A stretch of DNA of 64,000 nt from Hyphomicrobium_A sp964405975 (GTDB lineage Bacteria > Pseudomonadota > Alphaproteobacteria > Rhizobiales > Hyphomicrobiaceae), in assembly GCA_964405975.1 (NCBI GenBank), contig CAYOPW010000001.1:1-64000 (forward strand). Reading direction: 5' to 3'. Position numbers and translations under genes: made by a program. Below the pieces are notes generated by a model that saw only the letters and a program-made list of their open reading frames with translations, ran no database searches and was not told the DNA's origin. This document shows positions 7,542-15,956 of the stretch, piece after piece. Numbering within the stretch: position 1 is the stretch's first letter; each line of letters begins with the position of its first letter.

Positions 7542-7787
7542 CTAATCCTGCGTAGCCCGCACCACGCTTGCGAAAAGCTTTTTGGGATCGACGTTCATCG
7601 CTTTGGCTAGGGCGATAAATTCCACCACATCCAACCGTCTTTCTCCTCCTTCGATTTTTGCAACATATGACTGCGGCTTGCCCAACCGTCCGGCAATCTC
7701 CTGTTGGGTGAACCCAGCTTCAAGCCGTGCCGCAACAAGAACGGCAATAAGCTTTGAATAGGACGCCGAGTGAACGGATTCAATCAT
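7542..7787 (-). CDS. Small XRE-family DNA-binding protein, 81 aa
   Basis: A single helix-turn-helix of the Cro/C1 type covers residues 12-67: RLEAGFTQQEIAGRLGKPQS is the recognition unit, followed by YVAKIEGGERRLDVVEF and LAKAMNVDP. There is no effector domain. Stand-alone proteins like this often act as antitoxins or autoregulated repressors. The ATG at 7787 was chosen; a TTG three codons upstream (7796) is also possible, since the GGAG ahead of the ATG is only 3 bases away. The divergent membrane-protein gene at 7898 shares its upstream region, which carries an inverted repeat. Confidence 0.75.
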   Translation of the reverse strand: MIESVHSASYSKLIAVLVAARLEAGFTQQEIAGRLGKPQSYVAKIEGGERRLDVVEFIALAKAMNVDPKKLFASVVRATQD

Positions 7788-7818
7788 AGGCTCCAACCAT
7801 ATTTTCGGAGCTTTTGAC

Positions 7819-7837
7819 TAATCCTACTTTCGGATTA
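7819..7837. promoter_or_regulatory. Inverted repeat TAATCC-N7-GGATTA between XRE gene and divergent gene
   Basis: Six-bp perfect arms with a 7-bp centre lie about 32 bp upstream of the XRE start and 60 bp upstream of the divergent membrane-protein gene. Position and symmetry fit an operator for the small XRE protein, which would then control both genes. Confidence 0.5.
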
Positions 7838-7897
7838 TCCCAGTTTAGGATATTACGATTTGGGCATTAGAAACTTGACTGGTTTGAGTACGGTAAG

Positions 7898-8200
7898 ATG
7901 GACGGCTACAATTTCTGGCAGGATTTTTTTGACACCTATCAATCTCTTTCAAATGGGACGAAGGCGCTGTGGCTGATCGTGCCGCCCGCGTTTCCGCTCG
8001 GGCTGATCGCGATCATTCTGCGTTACCGCGTTGCGGTTAAGGAAGTCGAGACCGCTAAGCGCGGCGATCTCGTCTATACAATTCACCGCGATGCTGATGA
8101 TCGGCTTCACGTCACCCGGCACGGAGCCGCGTTAGACCGCGAACCCGCCTTGGTGTTGCTCGACCCGCCAAACGGCGCCGAGGGGGGCAATGTTCACTGA
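7898..8200 (+). CDS. Small single-pass membrane protein, 100 aa
   Basis: Unrecognised. The N-terminal 20 residues are polar and aromatic, residues 24-43 (LWLIVPPAFPLGLIAIILRY) form one membrane helix, and the rest is soluble and ends GGNVH. It is divergent from the small XRE gene and shares its control region. No catalytic pattern is visible. Confidence 0.6.
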   Translation: MDGYNFWQDFFDTYQSLSNGTKALWLIVPPAFPLGLIAIILRYRVAVKEVETAKRGDLVYTIHRDADDRLHVTRHGAALDREPALVLLDPPNGAEGGNVH

Positions 8201-8311
8201 GAGAAAAAGGGGAGGCTAACTTCCTCACGTGTTGGGTTATACTGGGTGAACGGGGCGCCCACGCGAACGGGCCCTCCGAGTGGCGCATTGCGTGCGCGGG
8301 GCGAAGAGACC

Positions 8312-8773
8312 ATGAGCCGTGCCTTTGTTAAAGATGGCGAGAACGAATTCGAAGAGCTGCCCGACCGGCTGATCTCCGAGCACCCCAATCTTGTGACGCC
8401 GGAAGGGCTGGCGCATATCGAGGCGGAAGTTGCGCGGCTCGACGCTGAATTGATCGCGGCGCAGGCGGCCCAGGACCGCGAAGCGCTTGCAACGGTGGCA
8501 CGCGATCTGCGCTACTGGAAGGCACGGCAGCTGAGCGCTGAGGTGGTGACGCCGCCGGAGGATGGCGCGCACGTGCACTTCGGGTCCACTGTGACCATTC
8601 AGCGGGAGGACGGGCGGCGTCAGGCGTTTCGCATTGTCGGTGAGGACGAGGCCGAACCGTCCAAAGGAACTATCCCGTATGTGGCGCCGATGGCGCGCGC
8701 GCTAGTGGGAAAGGGCGTCGGAGATGTGGTGCGTGTCGGCAATGGGGAGGTGGAGATTTTGGAGGTACGTTGA
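8312..8773 (+). CDS. GreA/GreB-family transcription factor lacking the acidic tip, 153 aa
   Basis: The N-terminus (MSRAFVKDG ... LPDRLISEHPNLVTPEGL) and the FKBP-like C-terminal domain (VHFGSTVTIQREDGR, IVGEDEAEPSKG, PMARALVGKGVGDVV) match the Gre family, closest to GreB-type proteins. In true Gre factors the coiled-coil tip carries an acidic DLSENAEY-type loop that enters the RNA polymerase channel and drives transcript cleavage. Here the coiled coil is short and that loop is missing, so cleavage activity is doubtful. A normal greA lies at 25757-26236. The ATG at 8312 is chosen over an upstream frame start at 8246 because family similarity begins there. Confidence 0.8.
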   Translation: MSRAFVKDGENEFEELPDRLISEHPNLVTPEGLAHIEAEVARLDAELIAAQAAQDREALATVARDLRYWKARQLSAEVVTPPEDGAHVHFGSTVTIQREDGRRQAFRIVGEDEAEPSKGTIPYVAPMARALVGKGVGDVVRVGNGEVEILEVR

Positions 8774-8791
8774 TCGTCGCGCTCTGGCCGC

Positions 8792-9274
8792 TTACTCCGC
8801 CGCGTCGCGTTTGTCCGTGTAGCCGTCCAACTTTCCATCAATCACATAACGCAACATCGCGACGACCTGCTCAGGTGTCTCAGCCACAGCAAGGGCCGCG
8901 GCGTCCACTTCTTTCAAAGCGTGCGCGTTCTCTGCTGAGTGGATCACGATGAGCGGCGTGCCAAGTGCTGCGGCGTAACCGGCGTCAAAGGCCGCATTCC
9001 ACTGCTTGTATTTCTCGCCGAAACGTACAATCACAATATCGGCTGCTTCAATCGCTGTGCGCGTGCGGATGGCGTTCAACTTGGCGCCCTTGTGGTCGTG
9101 CCAAAACTTGTTGGGCTCTGCGCCCAGGATGGCGACGCCGCAATCGTCGGAGGCCGCGTGATGGGTGACAGGTGCGGTGAAGGTGACGTCAAGGTCGGCG
9201 GCGCGCGCACCATCTTGGATCTGGTCGCGCCAATCCGTGTGAATCTCGCCGGAAAGGTAGATGCTCAGGGTCAT
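8792..9274 (-). CDS. ytoQ: YtoQ family protein, 160 aa
   Basis: The sequence MTLSIYLSGEIHTDWRDQI, the central GAEPNKFWHDHKGAKLNAIRT and FGEKYKQWNAAFDAGYAAAL are typical of the YtoQ family, which resembles nucleoside 2-deoxyribosyltransferase folds. Biochemical role is not established. It is convergent with the Gre-like gene (18 bp between stops) and sits just downstream of rpoD on the same strand, 109 bp away. Confidence 0.85.
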   Translation of the reverse strand: MTLSIYLSGEIHTDWRDQIQDGARAADLDVTFTAPVTHHAASDDCGVAILGAEPNKFWHDHKGAKLNAIRTRTAIEAADIVIVRFGEKYKQWNAAFDAGYAAALGTPLIVIHSAENAHALKEVDAAALAVAETPEQVVAMLRYVIDGKLDGYTDKRDAAE

Positions 9275-9382
9275 GTGCGGCGTCCTCCCAAATGTTCGGG
9301 AAGCGACGTAGCACGACGGTGAGGTGCTGCCAAACGGGGCGTATGCGCGCGAGGCGCAATGCGTGGCGGCAAGCGGAACAGC

Positions 9383-11440
9383 CTAATTGTCGAGGAAGCT
9401 TCTCAGCTTTCTGGAGCGGCTGGGATGCTTGAGCTTGCGCAGGGCCTTGGCTTCGATCTGGCGAATGCGCTCGCGCGTGACGGAGAACTGCTGACCAACC
9501 TCTTCGAGCGTGTGGTCGGTGTTCATGCCGATGCCAAAGCGCATGCGCAACACGCGCTCTTCGCGCGGGGTAAGCGAGGCCAGAACGCGCGTCGTCGTCT
9601 CGCGCAGATTCGATTGGATGGCGGCGTCGATAGGCAGCACCGCGTTGCGGTCCTCAATGAAGTCACCGAGGTGGCTATCTTCTTCATCGCCGATGGGCGT
9701 CTCCAAAGAAATAGGTTCCTTGGCAATCTTCAAGACCTTGCGCACCTTTTCCAGCGGCATGGCGAGCTTCTCGGCAAGTTCCTCAGGCGTCGGCTCGCGG
9801 CCGATCTCGTGCAGCATCTGGCGTGAGGTGCGCACGATCTTGTTGATCGTTTCGATCATGTGCACGGGAATGCGAATGGTGCGCGCCTGATCGGCAATGG
9901 AGCGCGTGATCGCCTGGCGGATCCACCATGTGGCATACGTGGAGAACTTGTAGCCGCGGCGGTATTCGAACTTATCGACCGCCTTCATCAGGCCGATATT
10001 GCCTTCCTGGATGAGGTCGAGGAACTGCAGGCCGCGGTTGGTATATTTTTTGGCGATGGAAATAACCAAACGCAGGTTGGCTTCGACCATCTCCTTCTTG
10101 GCTTGGCGCGCCTCGCGCTCTCCCTTTTGCACCGCCTTGACGATGCGGCGGAATTCTAAGATCTCCAGGCCTGTCTCGGAAGCAAGGTTGTGGATCTCTG
10201 TGCGCAGTTGGTCGATGCGCATTCTTTCTTGCTTGATGAATTGTGCCCACTTCTTGCCGAGATCGGCCACGCGCTCCAGCCAGGTCTGATCAAGCTCGTT
10301 GCCGAAATACTCATCAATGAAGGCCTGGCGCGGCACGCCGTAGCTGTCGGCGAGGCGCATAAGTTGGCCTTCCAGCCCAACGAGCTTCCTGTTGATGCCA
10401 TAGAGCTGATCGACCAGACTCTCGATGCGATTGTTGTTCAGCGAAAGGCTCTTGACGTCAGAGACAATCTCATCGCGGTGCTTGTCATAGGTCTTCTGCT
10501 GCTGACGTGAACCTGTTTCGCCGGCGACTTGTTGCTCAAGTTTCTTGTCCTGCTGCCGGCGCAGCTTTTTATACGTGCCGGCGATGCGGTCGAAAGTCTC
10601 CAGAACCTTCGGTTTAAGTTCGGCCTCCATAGCGGCAAGCGACAGAGCGTTCTCGTAATCGTCATCGTCGTCCATCTCGCCTTCGGCCTGCTGGTCGCCT
10701 TCGGCTTCACCCGAACCGTTGGTAGGTGCTTCAGGGCGCTGGGCGCCGTCCGTTGGAACAGGACCAGGAGGAACAACGGCTGGAGGCGGGGCCTTGGCTT
10801 CGGGGCCCTCGTAGGTGGCCTCAAGATCGATAATGTCGCGCAGCAGTATCTTGGCGTCGTTGAGTTCGTCGCGCCAAATGATAATGGCCTGGAAGGTGAG
10901 GGGGCTTTCGCACAAGCCGGCAATCATGGCTTCGCGGCCAGCCTCGATGCGTTTAGCAATGGCGATTTCGCCCTCGCGCGAGAGCAGTTCAACGGAGCCC
11001 ATTTCGCGCAGATACATGCGCACGGGGTCGTCGGTTCGCTCGGCAGGCTCAGAACGTGTCGTGGTGGTGGCGGGTGTCGCCTGGGTCGCGAGCGCGCGCC
11101 CCCCTTCCTCTTCGCTTTGCTCCTCAGTCTCGGGGGCTTCGTCGTTTTCCTCGTTCTCCACGACGTTGATGCCCATGTCGGAGAGCATCGCCATGGTGTC
11201 TTCGATCTGCTCTGACGATACCTCTTCGGAGGGTAGCACAGAGTTTAGCTCGTCATAGGTAACGTAGCCGCGGGCTTTCGCCGTCTTGAGGAAGCGTTTG
11301 ACCGCTTGGTCGGATAGATCGAGGAGGGGACTGTCACGCTCTTGCGTTTCGGTAGCAGCACCGCCTTGGTCCTCGGACTTGGCTGTTTGCTTCTTCGAAC
11401 CCGACTGTGCAGTTTTGGATTTGAGGGCCATGGTTTTCAT
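9383..11440 (-). CDS. rpoD: RNA polymerase primary sigma factor (sigma-70), 685 aa
   Basis: This is the housekeeping sigma factor. Region 1.1 lies near residues 45-100 (LLDLSDQAVKRFLKTAKARG), region 1.2 near DDPVRMYLREMGSVELLSREGE, then a long acidic non-conserved insert (DGAQRPEAPTNG ... MDDDDDYENAL), region 2 with NLRLVISIAKKYTNRGLQFL, YKFSTYATWWIRQAITR and the -10 recognition helix, region 3, and region 4.2 RIRQIEAKALRKLKHPSRSR. The length fits alphaproteobacterial RpoD. It lies downstream of dnaG on the same strand (198 bp), the common macromolecular-synthesis order. ATG at 11440; an internal ATG three codons later is also possible. Confidence 0.98.
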   Translation of the reverse strand: MKTMALKSKTAQSGSKKQTAKSEDQGGAATETQERDSPLLDLSDQAVKRFLKTAKARGYVTYDELNSVLPSEEVSSEQIEDTMAMLSDMGINVVENEENDEAPETEEQSEEEGGRALATQATPATTTTRSEPAERTDDPVRMYLREMGSVELLSREGEIAIAKRIEAGREAMIAGLCESPLTFQAIIIWRDELNDAKILLRDIIDLEATYEGPEAKAPPPAVVPPGPVPTDGAQRPEAPTNGSGEAEGDQQAEGEMDDDDDYENALSLAAMEAELKPKVLETFDRIAGTYKKLRRQQDKKLEQQVAGETGSRQQQKTYDKHRDEIVSDVKSLSLNNNRIESLVDQLYGINRKLVGLEGQLMRLADSYGVPRQAFIDEYFGNELDQTWLERVADLGKKWAQFIKQERMRIDQLRTEIHNLASETGLEILEFRRIVKAVQKGEREARQAKKEMVEANLRLVISIAKKYTNRGLQFLDLIQEGNIGLMKAVDKFEYRRGYKFSTYATWWIRQAITRSIADQARTIRIPVHMIETINKIVRTSRQMLHEIGREPTPEELAEKLAMPLEKVRKVLKIAKEPISLETPIGDEEDSHLGDFIEDRNAVLPIDAAIQSNLRETTTRVLASLTPREERVLRMRFGIGMNTDHTLEEVGQQFSVTRERIRQIEAKALRKLKHPSRSRKLRSFLDN

Positions 11441-11638
11441 GTCTCGTCCCGATTAATCGGTTGTCAGGGGGCTGCGCGGCCAGTTGTTGCAAAGGACCCA
11501 GCGTCCGCACGGCGCGGTGCACACAGGCCCTCAAATTCAGTCGTGAAGTGTCCCAATTCGCACGACCCCCAATTAACAATTCCGCGCGGGCTTACGCGGG
11601 TCATTCTTATTCGGGCGCATTTACATCAGCACCCAATG

Positions 11639-13567
11639 TCAATCGCATGGCTCAACTGCGCTTGAATGATCGGGTGGCTCGCTTGCCCGGGCGAGCTGCC
11701 CCTTGATCTCGCAGATGCGCGCCAGCGCGTCCTCGGAGCCGTCCCTGTGCCATGCCTGGACGGCAGCCTCGAGCGACTCTTGCAAGCCGTGCCACTCATG
11801 CAGTGCGAGGGTGTGGCGCCAGCCATTCTCCACCTCAGCCCGCGGGGCATTGGGCTCTGCGAAACGATCGCTACTATGCGTAACCGAGCGTTCAACGAGG
11901 TCCACAACCTTGTCGAGGCCCGATCTGCTCAATTGGGTGCGTAAGGCGCTGCTGTCAAGGGAATTATCAAGGGCATGGAGCGTCAGAATGGCGTCGCGAA
12001 GGCGGCCAACCATAGTTGAGGCCAATGATAAGCCGGCAATTTGCTCTGCGTGCTCCTCAATTAACCAGGGGTGGTTGAGGACGGTCTTGATGAGCAGGGC
12101 CTCGCGTGCCGGGGCTAATTCAGATCGCTGGGTGAGTTCGGGGCTGGCAGCCAGGTGCTTTTGGAGCGGCGCCTGCTGGCTGGGGCCAAGGCGGGTGCGC
12201 TCGCGCAGGCGCCAATCCGGCGTGACATTGTTACGTCGTGCGCCGCCACCAGTGGTCTTGCGGCGCGAGCCGTCGCCGCGTGCGATTTCACGCGCGATGG
12301 TGCGATTAAGTGTCCACAACGTGTCACGCAACTCGCGCTCGTAATGGGCGCGCACGGTCGCGTCGCTAATGCCGGCGACTTTGGTGCGCAGGCGGGTTTC
12401 AAAAGCGGCACGCTGTTCAGGCGTAGACAGTGCGTGCTCTTGCTCTTCGCGTTCCCACAAGACGTCGAACAACGCGCGCGTTTTCTCCAATTCCATGGCA
12501 AATGCGTCGGCACCCTTCTGGCGAATGAGATCGTCGGGATCCAGGCCATTGGGCAGGAATGCAAAGCGCAGGCTAAAGCCAGGCTTCAAGTGAGGAAGGA
12601 CGGTTTCGACAGTCCGGAACGCTGCCTTGCGCCCAGCTTCATCACCGTCGAAACACATGATCGGTTCAGGCGCCATCCGCCATAGAAGCTTTACTTGATC
12701 TTCGGTGAGCGCTGTGCCGAGCGGGGCTACTGCGTCGGCAAAACCGGCTTCACTAAGTGCAATGACGTCCATGTAGCCTTCGACGGCAACGACCCGGCCG
12801 CGCTCGTGCGCCGGCCCGCGTGCGCTGTAGGCGTTGAAGAGCAGGCGGCCCTTGTGGAACAGCGGCGTGTCGGGAGAGTTGAGGTATTTTGCGGGCTGGT
12901 TGGGATCGAGCGCGCGGCCGCCGAATGCAATAACGCGGTTCTTAAGATCGGTGATCGGGAAGATGACACGGTGACGGAAGCGATCGTAGGAGACGGGAAT
13001 ATCGTCACCGGCAATCAGCATTCCCGATGCAATCATGTCGTCAGCGCTGAAACCAGCCTTGGCCAAATGTTCGCGCAGGGCGGAACGGTTGTTGGGCGCA
13101 TAACCGATACGGAAGGCGGAGATCGTCTCGCGGCGAAGGCCGCGCATTTCAAGATAGCGGCGTGCTTCTCCGCCAGCCGACGTTGCAAGATTTGCCTCAA
13201 AGAATTTGGCCGCTGTTTCAAGCAGCCGGTACAGCCGGTCGCGCTCGTTCTCGCGCGCCTCATCGCGTGCCGATATTTTCGGCATTGCGAGCCCGGCCTC
13301 TTCGGCTAACCGCTCCACCGCTTCGGGAAACGAGAGCCCTTCAATTTTCATGAGGAAGGTGAAGATGTCGCCATGCTCGCCGGAGGCGAAACAATGATAG
13401 AAGCCCTTCTGGTCGTTGACGAAGAAGGACGGCGTTTTTTCCACTTTGAAGGGAGATAGTCCGGCGAACTCGCGGCCCTTTTTCTTAAGGGCGACCTTGC
13501 GGCCCACCACTTGGCTGACGGACAGCCGGGTGCGGATCTCATCCAGAAAATGGGGCGGAAAGCGCAT
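11639..13567 (-). CDS. dnaG: DNA primase, 642 aa
   Basis: The enzyme makes RNA primers at the replication fork. Domains: N-terminal CHC2-type region (residues 1-100, FAGLSPFKVEKTPSFFVNDQ and FYHCFASGEHGDIFTFL), the catalytic TOPRIM core (VVAVEGYMDVIAL, with the acidic CFDGDEAGRKAA metal site near residues 300-315) and a helicase-binding C-terminal domain. Only one of the four expected zinc ligands remains: the CPFH motif reads SPFK, and the second CxxC reads CFAS. I believe related alphaproteobacteria show the same loss, unchecked. It lies upstream of rpoD on the same strand. Confidence 0.97.
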   Translation of the reverse strand: MRFPPHFLDEIRTRLSVSQVVGRKVALKKKGREFAGLSPFKVEKTPSFFVNDQKGFYHCFASGEHGDIFTFLMKIEGLSFPEAVERLAEEAGLAMPKISARDEARENERDRLYRLLETAAKFFEANLATSAGGEARRYLEMRGLRRETISAFRIGYAPNNRSALREHLAKAGFSADDMIASGMLIAGDDIPVSYDRFRHRVIFPITDLKNRVIAFGGRALDPNQPAKYLNSPDTPLFHKGRLLFNAYSARGPAHERGRVVAVEGYMDVIALSEAGFADAVAPLGTALTEDQVKLLWRMAPEPIMCFDGDEAGRKAAFRTVETVLPHLKPGFSLRFAFLPNGLDPDDLIRQKGADAFAMELEKTRALFDVLWEREEQEHALSTPEQRAAFETRLRTKVAGISDATVRAHYERELRDTLWTLNRTIAREIARGDGSRRKTTGGGARRNNVTPDWRLRERTRLGPSQQAPLQKHLAASPELTQRSELAPAREALLIKTVLNHPWLIEEHAEQIAGLSLASTMVGRLRDAILTLHALDNSLDSSALRTQLSRSGLDKVVDLVERSVTHSSDRFAEPNAPRAEVENGWRHTLALHEWHGLQESLEAAVQAWHRDGSEDALARICEIKGQLARASEPPDHSSAVEPCD

Positions 13568-13811
13568 GGGCTCGCTCAGGATCGAATCGGAACAAACCGT
13601 GTTTTGCCCTGATTCGCTTGCCAGGAGGCGGAAGTTGAACGCCCTTTCCCGGCTTTGAACAGGTGCGGGGCCGACAAAGACGCCTGCAATTTGGACACTT
13701 GATGTCCGCCAGACAAAGATTGCACGTGGGGGTGTGCATATTCACGTTGGGGAGCTATCGCCCTTAAAATGGGGCATTGCAGTCCCCGACAGCCCATACC
13801 GAGCTGATATA

Positions 13812-14414
13812 ATGTCTGAATTGGCGCTTAGTCCCTCGCTGTTGATCTACCTCACCCGGCATGGCGAGACCCAATACAACCGCGAGAACCGGTTCAACGG
13901 ACGCACAGATTCACCCCTCACGGATCTCGGCGTGTCGGAGGCCCATCGCCAGGGGCGCATTCTGAGCAAGGTGATCGAACCGGACAGCGGCTTGCGCATC
14001 GTCTCCAGCCCTCTGGGGCGCGCCGTGCATACGGCCGCGATCATCCGCGATCAGATGCGCATGACAGGCCGCGAGGTCGAGACAGACGAGCGCCTGACAG
14101 AGCTCTCATTCGGCCAGTGGGAGGGCCTGACGATGGACGAGATCGAACGGCGCTATCCCGGCGAGTGGGATCGGCGTCACCAGAACATGTGGACCTACGT
14201 TATGCCGGGCGGCGAGAGCTATGAGATGGTTGCGCGACGCGCCAGCGATTGGTTGAACGAGGCACATGGGCCAATGCTTGTTGTGACACACGGCGGCGTG
14301 GAGCGTGTCCTGCGCGGGCTTTATGGTCGGTTGCCGTTGAGCGAGATCGGCCATCTCGCCGAGCCGCAGGACGTACTGTTCCAACTCAAGGGTGGACAGA
14401 TCACAAAGATCTAA
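13812..14414 (+). CDS. Histidine phosphatase (phosphoglycerate mutase-like) family protein, 200 aa
   Basis: The RHG motif LTRHGETQYNRENRF (residues 13-29) carries the phospho-accepting histidine. The second catalytic parts are RAVHTAAII, the ELSFGQWEGLT segment with the acidic residue, and VVTHGGVERVL with the second histidine. Such proteins dephosphorylate small metabolites; the exact substrate is open (phosphoglycerate mutase, cobalamin-type phosphatase and others share this fold). The ATG at 13812 is used, since the fold begins a few residues later; the open frame runs upstream to 13734. It is divergent from dnaG. Confidence 0.85.
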   Translation: MSELALSPSLLIYLTRHGETQYNRENRFNGRTDSPLTDLGVSEAHRQGRILSKVIEPDSGLRIVSSPLGRAVHTAAIIRDQMRMTGREVETDERLTELSFGQWEGLTMDEIERRYPGEWDRRHQNMWTYVMPGGESYEMVARRASDWLNEAHGPMLVVTHGGVERVLRGLYGRLPLSEIGHLAEPQDVLFQLKGGQITKI

Positions 14415-14450
14415 AGCGCGCGGCTTGGAATTCTCATTGCGAAGGAGGTG

Positions 14451-14900
14451 TTACTTGAGCAGCTCTTTGGCGGCAGCGCTTGCCTTACCAAAGTCCATTT
14501 GTCCCGCAAAGCGATGTTTGAGCGCGCCCATAACCTTGCCTATGTCCTTTGGGCTTTCCGCCCCGACTTCCTTGATAACGTCTGCGACGGCTTTCTTGGT
14601 CTCTGCCTCGTCCATCTGTTTGGGTAAATAGACTTCAATGATCTTGACCTCAGCAAGCTCCTTGTCAGCGAGGTCCTGACGTCCGCCCGAAGTGTACTGC
14701 ACAATGGAGTCGCGTCGCTGCTTAATCATCTTGGAGAGCACGCCGAGAATAGCGTCGTCGGAAATCTTGTCCTTGCCCGACGGGCGCGCATCTATGTCGG
14801 CGCTTTTGATGGCGGCGTTGATAAGGCGCAGCGTGCCGACGCGTTGCTTGTCGCCCGCTTTCATCGCCTGTTTCAGGTCGGCATTAATCTGCTCGCGCAT
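14451..14900 (-). CDS. GatB/YqeY domain protein, 149 aa
   Basis: An all-helical YqeY domain covers the whole protein: MREQINADLKQAMKAGDKQR, TLRLINAAIKSADIDAR, a middle IVQYTSGGRQDLADKELAEV, and the tail EVGAESPKDIGKVMGALKHRF. It resembles the tRNA-binding tail of the amidotransferase subunit GatB, but no enzyme is attached and the role is unclear. The ATG at 14900 has AAGGAGGG 6 bases upstream, so the longer frame to 15086 is not used. YqeY genes neighbour dnaG and rpoD in many alphaproteobacteria. Confidence 0.9.
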   Translation of the reverse strand: MREQINADLKQAMKAGDKQRVGTLRLINAAIKSADIDARPSGKDKISDDAILGVLSKMIKQRRDSIVQYTSGGRQDLADKELAEVKIIEVYLPKQMDEAETKKAVADVIKEVGAESPKDIGKVMGALKHRFAGQMDFGKASAAAKELLK

Positions 14901-15180
14901 TGCGCCCTCCTTCGTCGTGAGGAGCGAGATGTAGGCCGGAGCGGGCCTGCAAAGCAAGGGCGTCGAAGCTGCGTTTGCGTTGTTGGCGGAAATAGATGTT
15001 CTCACTGAGATTGCAGCACTCATCACGCGGCGCGTGGGCCCTTGCTTGTTTCTTAGGGAACAGCGCAGTGCGCCGTTTTCGGTCATTGGAACAGCACCAG
15101 AGGTGCAGTTGCGTCACGAGCGTGGCGAGACGCGCCCTCTGCCGAAATTATGGAGCAGACAACGCAAAAGGGATGAACTC

Positions 15181-15930
15181 ATGTGGACGATGAAGCCTAT
15201 CTTACCATTTGCGGCGATTGGTGCCGTACTCATTTCAGCCAGCAGCGCTTTTGCCGGCCCAGTGCCGCTTGGGCTTTGGATCGATCACACCGGACGTGGC
15301 GGCGTTGAAATCACGCAGTGTGGCACGCGCCTTTGCGGACACATCGCCTGGTTAAAGGACGCTAAGAATTCGGAAGCTTGCGGTGTTCAGGTGATCGGCG
15401 ACGCAAAGCAGATGCGTAACGGCACGTGGGATCGCGGCTGGATCTACGACCCGGAGGCCGACTCGAAATACGACGTGGAGCTGAAGCCCATTGGCTCGAA
15501 GAAGCTGCGCGTCATGGGTTACGCGGGAACGAAGTTCCTGAGCGAGACGATGATATGGAAGCGGGCTCCCATTGGTCTCACGAAGTGCACCAAGCCTGGC
15601 AGCGAAAAAACGGCGACTGCGACAGTGTCCGAGAAAGAGGTAAAGACCTCGCAGAACTCGAATAACGAAGCCAGGCCCGCGATCAGCAAAACAAAGGCTA
15701 ATACAACCGGCATCGCAACGAATGAGACAACGGCCGTAGATCCGGAGAACACCGAGGCAACCACAGAAGCTGAGACGAAGGGTAAGCGCAAGGGCGCGCT
15801 CGCCAAGATCGTCAAAGCCGTCGCAGACATGAGCGATGAAAAGGGTAAGTCGCCCTCAGGCTCAAAGCGCATGTGCCGGGTCTCGGTTCCCTATCTCAAT
15901 ATGGTCGTCAAGGTTCCTTGCGACGGTTGA
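15181..15930 (+). CDS. Secreted DUF2147 family protein with long acidic-polar tail, 249 aa
   Basis: Signal peptide residues 1-28 (ILPFAAIGAVLISASSAFAG). Residues 29-135 match DUF2147: GLWIDHTGRGGVEITQCGTR, a cysteine pair (GTRLCGHIAWLKD), the RNGTWDRGWIYDPEADSKY segment and LRVMGYAGTKFLSET. The remaining 110 residues are low-complexity (repeated Thr, Glu, Asn, Ala), with a short cysteine-bearing end (MCRVSVPYLNMVVKVPCDG). DUF2147 proteins are periplasmic and of unknown function. The tail is longer than usual for the family, in my recollection. Confidence 0.8.
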   Translation: MWTMKPILPFAAIGAVLISASSAFAGPVPLGLWIDHTGRGGVEITQCGTRLCGHIAWLKDAKNSEACGVQVIGDAKQMRNGTWDRGWIYDPEADSKYDVELKPIGSKKLRVMGYAGTKFLSETMIWKRAPIGLTKCTKPGSEKTATATVSEKEVKTSQNSNNEARPAISKTKANTTGIATNETTAVDPENTEATTEAETKGKRKGALAKIVKAVADMSDEKGKSPSGSKRMCRVSVPYLNMVVKVPCDG

Positions 15931-15956
15931 GGAGAGATGCGCGCGCGGCGTAACAC

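Noticed and set aside
9359..11258. Long plus-strand ORFs opposite rpoD
   Set aside because: Shadows of the highly biased rpoD codons; no signals of their own.
12155..13309. Plus-strand ORFs opposite dnaG
   Set aside because: Antisense shadows without ribosome sites or families.
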